Below are positions 4,864 to 5,099 of a DNA stretch of 5,099 bases, piece by piece. Source of the stretch: an uncultured Paracoccaceae bacterium (GTDB lineage: Bacteria > Pseudomonadota > Alphaproteobacteria > Rhodobacterales > Rhodobacteraceae). How positions within the stretch are numbered: the first letter of the stretch is position 1; each line of letters begins with the position of its first letter. The translations under genes were made by a program, and so were the position numbers. A model generated the notes under the pieces. That model had not been told where the DNA came from. It was given only the letters and a program-made list of their open reading frames with translations, and searched no databases. The stretch spans positions 1-5,099 of the forward strand of contig CALESR010000298.1 in NCBI GenBank assembly GCA_937907485.1. Direction: 5' to 3'.

Positions 4864-5099
4864 TCAGGTCAGCGGAACCACGCAATCGCAAATCCGCATC
4901 GTGACCCGCGTGCCGATCGGCAGCGATTGTCCGGGGCCCGAAATCACGGTCAGCAGCGACTCGCCCTCTTGCACCCAATAGATCTGGTCATGGCCGCGGA
5001 ACTCGCGCCCGACGACGCTGGCGCGCCCCTGTGGGTCGGCGTCGATCATGATCTGCTCGGGCCGCACCGCCAGCGTCACTGCGCCATTGGCGGCGCGCG
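4864..5099 (-). CDS. ABC transporter ATP-binding protein, C-terminal TOBE domain (5' part outside window)
   Basis: The last 77 codons of a longer gene are present, ending with TGA at 4866-4864; the reading frame is open to the window edge. The segment VTLAVRPEQIMI followed by a small beta-rich stretch (GREFRGHDQIYWVQEGES, then PIGTRVTMRI) is the layout of the TOBE_2 domain. That domain closes the ATPase subunits of PotA, FbpC and MalK-like importers. TOBE domains in this family form a beta-barrel after the nucleotide-binding domain and contribute to dimer contacts or substrate-linked regulation. The GREFRGHDQ segment recalls FbpC-like (iron) and related anion or polyamine importers, but the substrate cannot be set from this fragment. 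Walker motifs would lie upstream of position 5099. An internal GTG at 5079 is not the start, because the frame and the domain continue past it. Confidence 0.85.
   Translation of the reverse strand, partial: RAANGAVTLAVRPEQIMIDADPQGRASVVGREFRGHDQIYWVQEGESLLTVISGPGQSLPIGTRVTMRICDCVVPLT

Noticed and set aside
2543..4981. A very long open frame on the plus strand (about 812 codons) antisense to the ABC, mltB and parC genes.
   Set aside because: It runs opposite to well-supported coding sequences, and its translation is Arg/Gln/His/Ala-rich with no recognisable domain. GC-rich codon bias on the true strand suppresses stop codons in this antisense frame. The same explains the open plus-strand frames at 998-2230 and 2-955.

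Overview
The window reads as a stretch of housekeeping chromosome from a GC-rich alphaproteobacterium, most likely a Rhodobacteraceae member of the Paracoccus type. The grounds are the strong GC bias at third codon positions, the EF-Tu N-terminus MAKAKFERTKPH, the alphaproteobacterial style of the ParC C-terminus, and a spacer element of a kind I recall from Rhodobacteraceae genomes. Genus assignment is inference from recall, not from a search.

All five genes lie on the minus strand, so transcription runs from position 5099 towards 1. In that order they are: the last 77 codons of an ABC-transporter ATPase with a TOBE domain (5099-4864); an exported MltB-family lytic murein transglycosylase with a C-terminal peptidoglycan-binding domain (4798-3452); topoisomerase IV subunit A, parC (3325-1010); a conserved outer-membrane-type lipoprotein of unknown function (919-218); and the first 12 codons of an EF-Tu gene, tuf (37-1). 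No spacer exceeds 180 bases and there is no gene-free stretch over 300 bases. No tRNA, rRNA, CRISPR array, insertion sequence or phage gene was seen.

The genes share an orientation but not a pathway, covering uptake, cell wall, chromosome decatenation, envelope and translation. The gaps of 65 to 180 bases contain candidate promoters and stem-loops, so several separate transcription units are more likely than one operon.

The protein-coding content is ordinary. The parts worth a second look are non-coding: the multi-hairpin element between mltB and parC (3375-3445), an inverted repeat just upstream of parC (3345-3361), and the tuf leader. In that leader a terminator-like hairpin with a U5 tract lies directly downstream of the candidate promoter, and a second GC-rich hairpin lies before the Shine-Dalgarno. 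The lipoprotein is the one real unknown among the proteins. I found no undescribed multi-gene system here.
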